The position numbers and the translations under genes are program-made. Shown here in pieces: positions 33,800-45,995 of a stretch of DNA of 64,000 nucleotides. The DNA lies in contig JACGCM010002784.1 in the NCBI GenBank assembly GCA_014058105.1, positions 4,092,001 through 4,156,000 of the forward strand. The letters run 5' to 3'. Source of the DNA: Kingdonia uniflora. Lineage: Eukaryota; Streptophyta; Magnoliopsida; Ranunculales; Circaeasteraceae. The notes below the pieces were generated by a model, which was not told the origin of the DNA, did no database searches, and saw only the letters and a list, made by a program, of their open reading frames with translations. How positions within the stretch are numbered: the stretch's first letter is position 1; each line of letters starts with the position of its first letter.

Positions 33800-36700
33800 A
33801 TGGATAAGTTATGGAGGTTTTTGCCAAGAACTAGTCAGGAGTACCAAGATGGAGTTGAAAATTTTCTAGAGTTTGCCAAATTAAACTCTGATGGTTTGGC
33901 CTTGAACAAAATTAGATGTCCATTCAAAGATTGCAAGAACTTAAAGTATTTCTCTCATGGCAAAGTGTATGATCATTTGATAATTTGAGGTATAGACATG
34001 ACTTACGATCCATGTATATTGCATGGAGAGGATCTACGAGAGTCAATATCTCACGGTCAACACGAAGAGATAATCTTTAATCTAATAGATGCAGAGATGA
34101 ACTTATACAAGGCAGCATATGCAACAAATACAGGAGATGAATATAATGGCGATGCTAATGAACTTCTAGACTTTGACAACTTGTTACAAGATGCACAAAA
34201 GCCATTGTATCCAGGCTGCACGAAGTACACAAAGTTGACTGCTATTGTTAAACTGTTTAGCATAAAAACAAACAATGGTTGGTTTGATAAAAGTTTCACT
34301 AAACTATTGGAGACTCTGAAGGATATTCTTCTAGGTGATAAGCATCTCCTAAATTCGATGTATTTTGCAAGGAAAATGCTGAAGACATTTGAATTGGAAT
34401 ATGAGAAGATTCACACATGTGTGAATAATTGTATTTTGTATTGGAAAGACCATGAAAAGAAGGAGTCATGTCCAAAATATGGAGCTTCGTGATGGAAACA
34501 AGATCCTAAGATATAAAGAATAAGAGTTGGTATAGCAGCAAAGGTTTTAAGGTATTTCCCCATAATATTGCGGTTTAGGCGGATGTATATGTCTGTTGAT
34601 ACTGCAAAATAGTTGAAATGGTATTTAGATAATAGGAGCAATGATGGCAAACTGCGTCACCCTGCTGATAGCCCTGCTTGGAAAAATATTGATTTTAAGT
34701 GGCCCGAATTCTCCAAAGAGTTACGAAACCTACGATTGGGACTCGCTACAGATGGAGTTAACTCTTATCGCAATTTAAGTTTATAATATAGTTGCTGGCC
34801 TGTGATGTTAGTAAATTATAATTTACCTCCTTCTTTGTGCATGTATATGAAGTTCTTGATGTTGACTTTATTAATCCCCAAACCGAAGCAACCTGGTAAT
34901 GACATCGATGTTTATTTGCAACCCCTTATTGATGACTTGTTACTTCTGTGGGGAAATGGCGTTAAAACATATGATTCATATACCAAAACCAAGTTCACTT
35001 TAAAGGCAGTATTATTGTAGACTATTAATGATTTTCCCGCATATGGAAATCTTGCAGGATGCTCAGTAAAGGGAGAAGTAGCATGTCCTAAGTGTGGTTA
35101 TGGTACATGTTCACAATGGCTAAAGTTCAGCAGGAAATTTTGTTATATGCGACATAGAATATTTTTTAGGCCTAATCACCCATTTCGGTCAAAGAAAAGT
35201 TGGTTTAATGGAAAAAAAAGAGTTTGATACACGTCCAATTTCTTTGAAGGGTACACAAATTTGGGATGAGGTAAAAAGTATTGAAACAGATTGGGGAAAG
35301 CCTGCACAAAAACAAAAAAAATCACAAAAAACTTCTTTGCAAAGATGGAAGAAGAAGTCGATTTTCTTCGAGTTACCGTACTAGAAGTATAATCTACTAC
35401 CTCACAATTTGGACGTGATGCACACGGAAAAGAACGTTTGCGCTAGTTTGGTTGGAACACTATTGAACATTGCCGAAAAATTGAAAGATGGTCTTGCATC
35501 CCATCTCGACATGGAAGAATTAAAAATAAGGCCTGAACTACATCCTCAACCTAAGGGTAAGAAAACATTCCTTCCTCCGGCACCACATATGCTCTCAAAA
35601 AAAGAAAATTAAATTTTTTGTCGTAGGTTATCTTCCTTGAAGTTACCGGATGGGTATTGTTCCAATATATCAAATTGCATTTCTATGTCTGATCATACAA
35701 TTAACAGTATGAAATCACACGATTATCATGAATTAATGCAATAACTGATGCCCGTGGCTTTGCATAATCTTATGCCAAAAGGAGTGAGGCATACCATTTT
35801 TAAACTCTGTTCATTTAACCATGAACTTTGCCAAAGAAAAATTGATTACGAGAAAATGGAGAGTTTGCGAGTGGTAGTCGTAGAGACAATGTGTATGCTA
35901 GAGAGGTATTTTCTGCCATCATTTTTTGATATTATGGTACATCTTACTATTCACTTAGTTCGAGAGGCATGCCTTAGAGGGCCTGTACATTATCATTGGA
36001 TGTATCCATTTGAAAGACACTTACTTTCTAAGTCTTTTAGTAAGTTATTTAGAATACTTGTATGAAGTTAATGCAATAATTGAATATTGATGCAATATAT
36101 AGGTTTATGATGGTGTTAAAAGGATATGTTAGAAATCCCGCCAAGCCCGGAAGGGTGTATTGTCGAATGTTACTTGGCAGAAGAGTGTACCATGTTTTGT
36201 GCAGAATATTTGAATCTTGATGAATATACCAATGGAAAAGTGAACAAAAATCACATTGACATTGTTGAATCTACCATTCTTGAGGGTTGCCCATTGTCAG
36301 CTGAAGCGGAGTTTACTCTATCTGAAGGGAATTGTGAATCAGTTCATCGTTGTGTTTTGTTTAACTTCGAGGAAGTTCAACCGTACCTAGAGTAAGTATA
36401 GTGATATATGTATGTATAAAACTTTTGTTTTATGATTATATATTTTTGTAATAGTAAATAACCTAATACTGTACCAGAAAACACAAGAGCCAACTTATTC
36501 TTCAAGATTGTCGATTAGGAAAGAATGACGATCTACTTAATAAAAAGCATTCAGATAAGTTTAGCGAATGGTTTAAACATGAGATATGTATAAATTATGA
36601 TGGCTATGTCTTATATTATTTTCAGTAAGACGTTTATCCCAATTATATTCCCACTTTTTTTCAAATTTTTGAAGAGATGAAACATAAGGTTGTGTCTCCT

Positions 36701-37228
36701 ACATTGAAAGCATTATCATATGGTCAGAGAAAGTCTGCCATGACTTGCGGATCCTATTTAATTAATGGATATCGTTTTCATACAAAGGATGCAGAGAAAG
36801 GAACTCAAAACTCAGGAGTTTCTTTGTCTTCTACTACCTTATGTAGATCAAGTGATAGAGGCCAGAGACAGATTGAAAAGGTTTGGACTTATTATGGGGT
36901 TATAAATTTTTTTTATTTTGATAGACTATTACACCTTTCGTTATCCAGTATTCCTTTGTGATTGGGCGAGTATAGCTACAGAGATAAAAAAAATTGAGGG
37001 GTTTACATTAGTGAATCTTCATTATGGAATAACTCAACAACGAGATCCATTCATCCTTGCAACTCAAGTTCATCAAGTATTTTATTCTCGGGAATCAGAT
37101 GACTCACTGTGGTATATAGTTTTAAGAGCACCTCCTTGAGGGTTTATGGATTTGGAGGATACTAACGATGAAGTACGAGAAGAGTCTGTAACCATAGATA
37201 GTCTTGGGCCAATTGGAGATATCTAAGA
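33800..37228 (+). pseudogene. CACTA Tnp2 transposase gene, broken
   Basis: The enzyme would cut and join CACTA ends. From ATG 33800: the transposase-associated N-terminal domain (LWRFLPRTSQEYQDGVENFL, then CPFKDCKN); the Tnp2 catalytic region (SCPKYGAS, VLRYFPI, RHPADSPAWKNIDFKWPEF, LRLGLATDGVN, PKPKQPGNDIDVYLQPLIDD, NDFPAYGNL, NLDVMHTEKNVCASL, LPPAPHML); then SFFDIMVHLTIHLVREA (35920-35975) and, after gaps, two C-terminal domains of the DUF4218/DUF4216 type (NGYRFHTKDA, GFTLVNLHYGI, YVRADCEGVWV, ending at 37226-37228). Ten or more stops and several frame changes; many stops fit TGG to TAG, CGA to TGA or CAA to TAA. About 1,000 codons, near usual length. Confidence 0.9.
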
Positions 37229-37559
37229 TGAAGACTATGTACGTGCGGACTGTGAAGGAGTATGGGTTCAAAACAATGCAGATTAAGTCTTTCAAATTAA
37301 AAATTCTTATTTTCTTTCTATCTTGAATATTTTTAGATCTTATTTTGGTTTATTTGATAAATGTTTGGTATATGTGATTAGAATACTTTAGAGTTGAGAT
37401 CTTATTATATGGCTGGTAATTACGCGACTTTAGTTATTTCTTTTGTTAACTTGTTTAATCCTATTAATAAAATCTTAGCATTTATTTATGACAGTATTAT
37501 ACTTTTACTTGTGAATTTTAGGCTTTTGATAGTGTTATTAAATTTGATATATTATCAAT

Positions 37560-38150
37560 ATGACCATTTTTTAAAAGGTGAACTTCTTTGCCCAACTTTA
37601 TTACTATGGACCGAAGAAATCTGAAGAGTAAAGCAACACCAGTAAGATTCTTACTTTTATATATTTTTATTTTAGTTATTATAATTTTAATTCTAATTAC
37701 ATTGTTAACATATGCACATTGCAGATTCAAATGGAAATTTCAAAAAGGGCTAAAAATATCATTGCCAATATCGGTACTATGGGCGTGATGAATCCCGCAG
37801 GTGAACGCTATAAATTTCATTAGCAATGAATATTCGATATGGTCCATTATAACTCTATGACTATATTATTTACATGTATTTTTTATATCGCACGAGGCAA
37901 TATAGGCTTTCATAAGTTTTCTCGACCAGTAATTGTGCAAGAACGTCAAAACTCAAGTCCATTAAATGATGGTATATCCTTATCCATCAAATTAGACAAT
38001 ACAAATTATTATATGTTTTCAAAATCATTAATATATCAAAACTGTAATTGCTAAAATGCGTTTGTATAACACGAGCTACTGCAGGTCTTGGCAATTCTTC
38101 ACAACCTGAAAGAATGCAAGAAAGTGATAGTCCAAGTCCACTAGAAGAAG
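37560..38150 (+). pseudogene. Possible second element gene, small exons
   Basis: Downstream of Tnp2, short coding-like blocks with splice-like borders: MDRRNLKSKATP near 37606, QMEISKRAKNIIANIGTMGV after ttgcag (~37725), FSRPVIVQERQNSSPLNDGI (~37918) and SSQPERMQESDSPSPLEEGI (~38090). The last two resemble each other (ER-Q-S-SPL--GIS), as if an exon had been duplicated. Position after Tnp2 is where a second CACTA gene is often found, but I cannot identify the protein. Confidence 0.3.
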
Positions 38151-38795
38151 GTATATCTCAGGCATCCAATCAGTCAATGCAAAATCTTAAATTTTTTCTA
38201 ATGCTTCAATATTACTACGTTTATATTATTCCCACTTCACTAAATTCAGAAAAAGTGGCTATTGAGGAAAGGGTTTTCGAGGAGTTTGGAGGAGAAAAGA
38301 GTTTTGGATTGAAGAAGTGGCCGATTAAGGAGGAGAGAAGATTTTTCGAGGGGTTTGGAGGAGGACAAGTTTGGAGATGAAGGAAAGGGTTTGTAGCCTG
38401 CCCAAAAATTGGAGGTATTTTAGAGAGAGAGGAAAGGAAAGGGAATATAATTTGAATGAGGGAGAGAGAGGAAAGGGAATAAAAGTCTTGACTGCCAAAA
38501 AATTTGTACCCTGCCCAAACTAAACTTAAAAGCAACACCAACTTAACGTCGCAACATAAGATATATAATACATTAGCCACGCCAATAGGGTCGCAATATA
38601 TATTTAATCTTAAGAAGAATTTAAGTGAACACTTTTGCAACACACACGCCGCTATATGTATTTTCCAAATTTAAAATTCAATTAAGACGGATGAACTTTA
38701 GCAACACCAAATGGTATTGTAAAACGATGGTTTTTTGCAACAAATTCTTTGCGTGGCAAAAGAGCGCGTTGCAATAGACCCCTTTTGTTGTAGTG
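38151..38795. repeat. Right subterminal region of element A
   Basis: A purine-rich stretch with a repeated phrase (gaggagtttggaggagaa / gaggggtttggaggagga, ~38280-38365) precedes the terminus. From ~38530 to the end, cgtcgcaac, gttgcaata, ttagcaacacc and ttgcgtggc motifs match the GCGTTGC/GCAACG class at the left end. The terminus ends in tttgttgtagtg, then the tcc target duplication. Confidence 0.8.
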
Positions 38796-38798
38796 TCC

Positions 38799-39113
38799 CC
38801 ACCAATACATTTTGGACCCGGCATATTGAGCTACTCTGATCCGCTGTCAGGACAAGTGTGCCATCTGTACATGTTAATAGTCACGAGTGATTACGTTGTT
38901 GGGATTATTGAGGGAACCTTCAACGTTGCTACCTATTTCGAATATCTATTCCACGACCCTCATGAGGGTCTAGGATGATCTAGATGTCGCTCTAGCATCA
39001 CACCTAGTGAAAAAGGCTTGTACATGCTCAGCCACACGTACATATACACCGCACAGTCTATTATTCTACTATAATTTGAGGCACTATATATGTGCCCGAG
39101 CCGGGCCGTGACT
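38799..39113 (+). repeat. 5' LTR, right part
   Basis: Continues the LTR interrupted at 20003. It aligns with 57118-57439: caatacatnttggacccg, attgagcta, tccgctg, gattacgttgt, gggaacctt, aacgttg, ggcttgtacatgc and ccgtgac. It ends at GTGACT where the 3' LTR ends GTGACA. The two parts total 801 bp. Confidence 0.92.
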
Positions 39114-39468
39114 GATGGTATCAAAGTAAGGCTAGTTTGGCCTATATGCTTATCAGAGTTCCAGTTAAACGAGGATAGCTCTTGACAGCTGATCCAAACA
39201 CATTTGTGAATGCTTGTAGATCAAGTTGCCTATATATCAGTTGATATTGGAAGCCCGATGAATGCTTCATATCCAAGCGAGATTGCCCGTGTTTAAATAT
39301 GCTTTGGATAATGACGTTAAGAGGGAATGACTGATGTTTCAGTTGGACGTTGTGACCTATATCGTCAGATGGCTCAAGAATGCTGGTCAGAATAGCAGAT
39401 ACTTGTTGAAGAATATTAGTAGGGTGATCAAGCGGTCGTAAATGGTGTTGGATCCACATTCACACTGC
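39114..39468 (+). other. Primer-binding-site-like sequence and start of the retrotransposon interior
   Basis: tggtatcaaagtaaggc at 39117 lies three bases after the LTR end and resembles the plant initiator-Met tRNA primer site (tggtatcagagc). The rest up to element B has no recognisable gene. This sets the retrotransposon's orientation as plus. Confidence 0.7.
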
Positions 39469-39699
39469 CACTACAATAAAAATAGGCTTTAATGTCACTT
39501 AAAATAATGTCATTTATATGAAAAATGACATAATAAGTGCAATATTTTGTTTCCTTCCTGTGAGTTGACGTATTTGGGTAAGCTACAACTTCATTCCCCA
39601 AATAATGACTTCATTTATGTTTTATATGCCATTAACGTTACTTTTGCTAGTGACGTGAAAATATATGTGATGTCATTTATGTCACTTTTGCTCCAATTG

Positions 39700-42120
39700 A
39701 CATTAATTAATTTCGCATAACTCGCATTTTCACTGTAAAGAATATAAACTAAAGTTTTTCAAGCTCTTCAAAAATAAAAACCTATATTCTCTCTCCCTCT
39801 CTATAAACCCTAATTTGTTCCTGCAATCTTCAGCCGGTCGAAGTGAAATCTCTTCTCCTAAATCCTTGGTTACAATTCTCTCTCTAAAACACCTTACCTC
39901 TCTATTTGGTTTATAAACTAGAGCCGACAAACATCGAAGACGACATCGACGAGCACATCAGCTCCCCCAAGTGGATTGATTTCTTCGCTCTCGAAGACTT
40001 AGTCAAAGAATATGATGAAATTTTTCTCTTCTGGATACCTAGAAATCCCCCATCACTCAATCTCAACTCCCTTTAATCCCCATCTCCTAGAATCTTCAAG
40101 TTTTAAGAACTTCAAGTCTTCTGAAATTTTCCCGTCGGGGAATCGTAATTGTAAATAATGAAGCAAACCCTAATTTTTTCCACATATTAGATCAAATTAT
40201 GTTTAGTAATTAACCCTGAATTTATGACTTTTATTGCTGCTTAGTGGCAAACTAGTTTTCCTCATTTCTTCTAACTCTCTCTTTCACTCTCATCTCATCC
40301 TTCTATTCCTCTAATTCAAAAGATAAAATTTTAAGGCAACCCCTCTTCTTATTAGGTACAATTAGTAAACCCCAACATCGGTTTCTTGTGATTAAGACCA
40401 TTTTTTGGCAATTGTGTTTTTGTTGCAGTTTCAGGCAATTTGGTATTGTGGGACTGCGGCGACAATATTGGTGGAGATTTATTGGATATGGTGGGGAGAT
40501 TTATTGCGGAGGGTGGGATTAATCGGAATGCTGAGGGTTTGAGTTATGCCAGTAAGGTTCGTTGGTTTGTTGCATTGTGTGTTAGATTGTTACTTTTATC
40601 GATTAGTTGGGATAGAGTAATTATGATCGTATTCCAATGAATTTGGGATCGTTTAGGCAGTTGGGGAGGAAACGGGTGTGACTGGTTTCGTTGTTTTTCA
40701 CGACGGTTGTGCTCTTTGTTCATGCAGTTATTAGTTTTTCATGGATTGAACAATGTAGTGATGGGGTTTCTTTTGGTAACTTGGGGTCGCCTTTAGTTAA
40801 TGCCGTAGTTTTCAGGGTGCTTTTCCCTGAAAGTTATGGTGATATGAAGTTACCAAGCTCAACTGATTTCCAGAGGGAGACGTTGGAGTGTACTCTTTGT
40901 TTAGGGAGTTCATTGTGCATGAAAGTCCGTCTCTACTAGGGACAATCAACTAAAAACATGGTTTGAACTCTTTGCTTTTTTTGGCTAGGGTGTAGATTGT
41001 GCGCATGTCCAGTGCTGGTTTTATGATGGTGCAACTCAACTATTATGATGAGAATTATGGCTCTGCTTTGGATGCATGTCATTGTAAGTGTGACACCTTA
41101 TTAACTGGTATTTTAAATTTAAGTTTGTGGTCAAACTCTTTAAAGAAGGGAAGGATGATGTCATTGTTTGTGTGACACACCCCATTGGGTCTTTATATGT
41201 AGATAAGCAGTTTGGCATCCCCATTGGTCTCTATTTGTGGATAAGTATTAGGCGTGTCTCTCTCTCTCCCATGATTGTTTTCCTATTTTAGATGTTATTT
41301 TGTTTTCAAATATTTAATTAGAGTAGAACAAGAATTCCCAAACTACAAGGGAACCTTTGGTTTTTGGTAAAGGCTAACTCGGTTTTGATGGAAACTCTTC
41401 TAGGTAAGATGGCAATAAAGGAAAGTCGTTTCTTGCTCTTCATTTAAACCATACATAGAAATGAAGAAGAAAGGAGTCAGGCCAGGTTATAATTAGCTTT
41501 TGTTGCGGTTCTCATTCAATCCCTTTATCGCATATCTAAGCCATGTTGATTCTAGAATTTTTATAAGGGTGCCTTAGTAACTACTTTTTGAATATGAAAA
41601 AAACCACAAAGGGGTTTTCTAGATAGTAGGTGGGAATGAGGTTAAAGTCAAAAGGCCTAAAGTAGTTTTGTATTATTCTTCTATCAGAAAGTGATTGCCA
41701 TTCCTTATGAGACCAATTTATCTTAAAGAACATAATTGCAAAAAAGGTAGACTTGATTGCAGATATATCATTTTGCTTTAATTTATTTGGTATGTATGCC
41801 AGTGTTAGTGGTAGTGACGTCTTTAATAAGTTTTGACAGTATTTTTAGAACTACTCTCAACCTTTTACATTTTTGTGTTTGTTATATTTAGATGCATCAC
41901 ATCTCTAGAAGATAGCTTCAAGGATTACGAAGGTGTTTTCCTTACATTAAGCTTGATATTGACTCTTAGAAAATAATGATCGTTATTACAAGATTAGAAG
42001 AAAAGAATTGATGGTCAACTAATCCTAATGAACATGCTCAATCACTTTGTTAGACTGAATAATTAAAGTTTTTTTTTCTTTTTTCCATGTTTTTATTTCT
42101 TCTTGGCATTCTTATGTCGA
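39700..42120. other. Left interior of element B; no gene recognised
   Basis: Holds transcript-leader-like sequence (aaaccctaattt, ctctctctccc). Open plus frames at 40440-40640 (LVLWDCGDNIGGDLLDMVGR) and 40691-40939 (HAVISFSWIEQCSDG, then FGNLGSPLVNAVVFRVLF) are moderately coding-like and could be captured exons, but I cannot assign them. It probably includes a 5' intron or leader of the captured kinase gene. Confidence 0.35.
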
Positions 42121-42142
42121 CTAATTTATTTGTTTTAAATCA

Positions 42143-42956
<814 letters not shown>

Positions 42957-43503
42957 AATCTATATTATGGATATTTTTCTTTAATCTCGATAAATGTATT
43001 ATGCCTAATGTTTTTCTTCGCTACTTTCTTGTCCAACTTGAACTTCTCATTCTAGCACCATGGCATTGGCTTGACATCTGGTCACGTAAATTTTTTTGTT
43101 TCGTTGTTCAAGCTTATGAATAAAACCCCTCTAATTTTAACAATTGCTTTAAATTGAGATAAAATAGATATAAGGATAGAAGCAGTTTTTCACAAGAGCA
43201 TAAAAACTGACTTTGTTCACCACTTCATATTTGAGACTAAAATTTATATAATATATGTATCTAGCAAAATCGAGAGACCTATCATCTGTTGTAATTGACT
43301 TGTGCCATTACATCATCTGAATACCATGTCTAGCTTTTCGTATACAAAGTGATTAAGGCAACATAAGCTGAGGAAATAAAAGCATTACATAAGTGCCTTG
43401 GAAGAGAATGCCGCGTCTTGATGTAAATATCCTTGTCTTGGAGATCTAGAGTGGACCTAAGAGAAGTGCTCATAAGCGCCTTGGCCTTTACAGATTTTGT
43501 AGC

Positions 43504-44450
43504 TTACATGTAACTGGGAATATTACTACTACTGTCCCTTGACTCCTCCTCACCAAGATCTGGTCTCGCGGAACCAAATGAGCATTGCCGTCTCCCATTT
43601 TTGGATTCCTTCAGCAATTGCTTTGTACTACTTCTAGCATCTAAGTCTTGGTTTAAAATCAAATGAGGTTTGTTACCTGCGGAATGAGATTTTATTTTTT
43701 TGGTGGGGCCACTTTTATCCATTTCATTTCTTTTGGCTTTCACAGACATGTCACTTGATGGTGTTCCATATGCTTTTAAGGCAGTTATATGACTTTCTGG
43801 ATATCTGTTTGGTGACGACTTCCATGTTTGTGGATCTGGTCCCGATCTGGTCCTGATTTGATGTTTTTCTATAACTGAAGAGATCTCTTGCGATCTTTTA
43901 AAACCTGCATCATCAAACTTATCCGCATCATTAACTGTCTGAACTCTTTTTACCATCAACCGACATTGCTATTTTACTAACATCAGCCTCCGAATCCACT
44001 TGCTCACAATCATTAGTTGCGACATTAAGAATTTAATTCCTTTCAATTTTTCCCTGATTTTCTCTAGTGCGTGGTTCTGCAGAGTCAGATGACGATGCAG
44101 CCATCCACCTCTCCAACCATTTCCATGAAGAATCTGGTCTTGATGGATTACATTTGATGTGAATTTCTTTCTTTTACTATCTTCCGGAGTTATCCATTTC
44201 AAGATATCCGAAGGCCAAACAATGTTGCTACATTAAGAATAGAATTCCTTTCAAATTTTCCCTGATTTTCTGTAGTGTATGGTTCTGCAGAGTCAGATAA
44301 CGACACAACCATCCACCTCTCCAACCATTTCCATGAAGAATCTGGTCTTGATGGATTGCATTTGATGTGAATTTCTTTCTTTTACCAGCTTTCGGAGTTA
44401 TCCATTTCAAGATATCCGAAGGCCAAGCAATGTATGTAATCATTGACATT
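43504..44450 (-). pseudogene. Captured IQD-like (DUF4005-type) gene fragment with internal duplication
   Basis: Minus strand, 44450 to 43504, in broken frames: NPSRPDSSWKWLERWMAA followed by SSSDSAEPRTRENQGK; later SGPDPQTWKSSPNRYPE and, at the end, EESRDSSSNIPSYM. The SSWKWLERWM block and the terminal (I/V)PSYM are typical of large plant IQD proteins, calmodulin-binding microtubule-associated scaffolds; the IQ motifs themselves are not in the fragment. The first segment is present twice in tandem (44035-44240 and 44241-44450). Opposite strand to the MAP kinase piece. Frames are disrupted, so no product is expected. Confidence 0.6.
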
Positions 44451-45992
44451 TTAGGTCTAGTAAACTTTAAAATTTATGTATACCACTATATAGAAGAATA
44501 TTTGGAATTTACGATTGACCGAACAACATCAGTAACCTGTAAGCCTTTCCTGGGAGTTTCCCACTATTAGGCCCAGGCCCACCAACACTAGGTTCACCAG
44601 AGATGTGTTGCAAGTTTATATGCTACACGAATGATTCTTGCAACCTATGAGCATAATATTGATGAAGTAAGTACCTTCCTTCACATGGTTGCAGTTTCAA
44701 AATTACATTTTGAGATTTGAATCTCTCTCACTCACCATAAGTGCAACATCTATTTCAAGTTGTCTAGGATTTGCTTAACTGCCATGATAGCTCTGAACTT
44801 CCTTTCCTTTAATGGCAAGATATCATAGGAAATTGGAAACTGGAGAATATTTCTTTTTAGAGCTCAATCCACGATTACAGGTTGGCGAAACTTATTGTGT
44901 TCATTAAAGATAAAGGTAGTCAACTCTCTTACTGCAATAGATAATTACATGTATTTTATGGCAAAATCAATTGTCATAATAACATTAGTTTCATTTCTTA
45001 AGAATGACTGACATAGGCAACTTATGGGGATCTGAAATATATAATTGTCACGGAGGTGGAATCCTTCAAACAAATATGTATTTTTCTTCTCCTCTTGTTT
45101 TGTTTTCTTCTCTTTTACAAATGCAAGCATTTTATTGTGTACTCACAAATTCATTTCAGTTGCTGAAATACCGAAGGAGATGCAAAGTATAATGATAGAT
45201 AGGTGAGATATTAAAATAATTGTCAACATTTATAGTGCAGTATGTAGCAAATGTGAAATTTGGTAGTCATATTATTAGTAAGCTCACATTTATAGAGCTA
45301 ATATTTAATTTATATGCTTTGATAGGTTTGCAAATTGATTCAGATTAGTAGAGACACACAAAGGCACTCAGAGGCTATAAGCATTCTGGCAGTGAAACAT
45401 TCGAGACCCTTCTTTATGGCTACTTTATTAGTTTTTTTGTGCATTGGTTAAGTTTACCATTGATTTAGCTTTGTAATCCAAATAATTAAGTGATTTATTT
45501 CGAACACATTGTATTTAATGAAAGTAATATAATTTTGCCAAATATTTTGTCTTTTTGTAGAATATGGTAGTGGTCATGTAGAGAGGAGGACGGGGCAGTG
45601 GATTAACAATATTTGATTTTTTATTTTTATTTTTTATTTTTGTATTTTTCAATGTATTGATGTCATTTTAAAAATGTCATTGTTGATATATGAAAACGCT
45701 ACCATGTCACTTCAAATATGACGTTAAAAGATTTTAACTACATCATTTTTTAATAATGTTATTTAGTGACGTCAGTAGAATACATTAGCCGACCGGCCAC
45801 CAAAATTGGGTATCAATAGCATTATTTTTTGAAACCCCATATACGTCACTTAATTAATGACGTTAGTGCCTAGCATTCCTCGTCACTTATTTAATGGCGT
45901 TGTTAGTCCCTATCTTTCTACGTTGTTGCCTTCGACGTAAAATCCATTTTACGACATTTTTAATGACGTAAAACCCCGTATTTGCTACAGTA
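44451..45992. repeat. Right part of element B, shared with element C
   Basis: From about 44385 the sequence aligns with 54795-56290 in element C: tatccatttcaagatatccg, cattttaggtctagtaaac, gaatatttggaatttac, cttactgcaatagataatta, tcacggaggtggaatccttc, and the terminal acgtcacttaattaatgacg. No long ORF runs through. The last ~350 bp hold the family's subterminal motifs. Confidence 0.85.
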
Positions 45993-45995
45993 TGC

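Larger units (their letters stand above)
20004..38795. mobile_element. CACTA (En/Spm) transposon A, 18.8 kb
   Basis: Left end CACTACAACAAATG; right end, read inward, CACTACAACAAAAGG, so 12 bp match exactly. Both are flanked by the 3-bp duplication tcc, and removal restores an LTR of normal length. Both subterminal regions carry GCGTTGC/GCAACG motifs typical of transposase-binding subterminal repeats. Inside are a Transposase_24 gene (-), a Tnp2 transposase gene (+), a LINE tail, a Tourist-like MITE, fragments of 14-3-3, mTERF and SGT genes, and an orphan terminus of another CACTA family at 29659. Both transposase genes are broken. The element is large and composite. Confidence 0.92.

Noticed and set aside
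39114..39135. A tRNA gene near the LTR
   Set aside because: Only the short complement of a tRNA 3' end is present; it is a primer-binding site.
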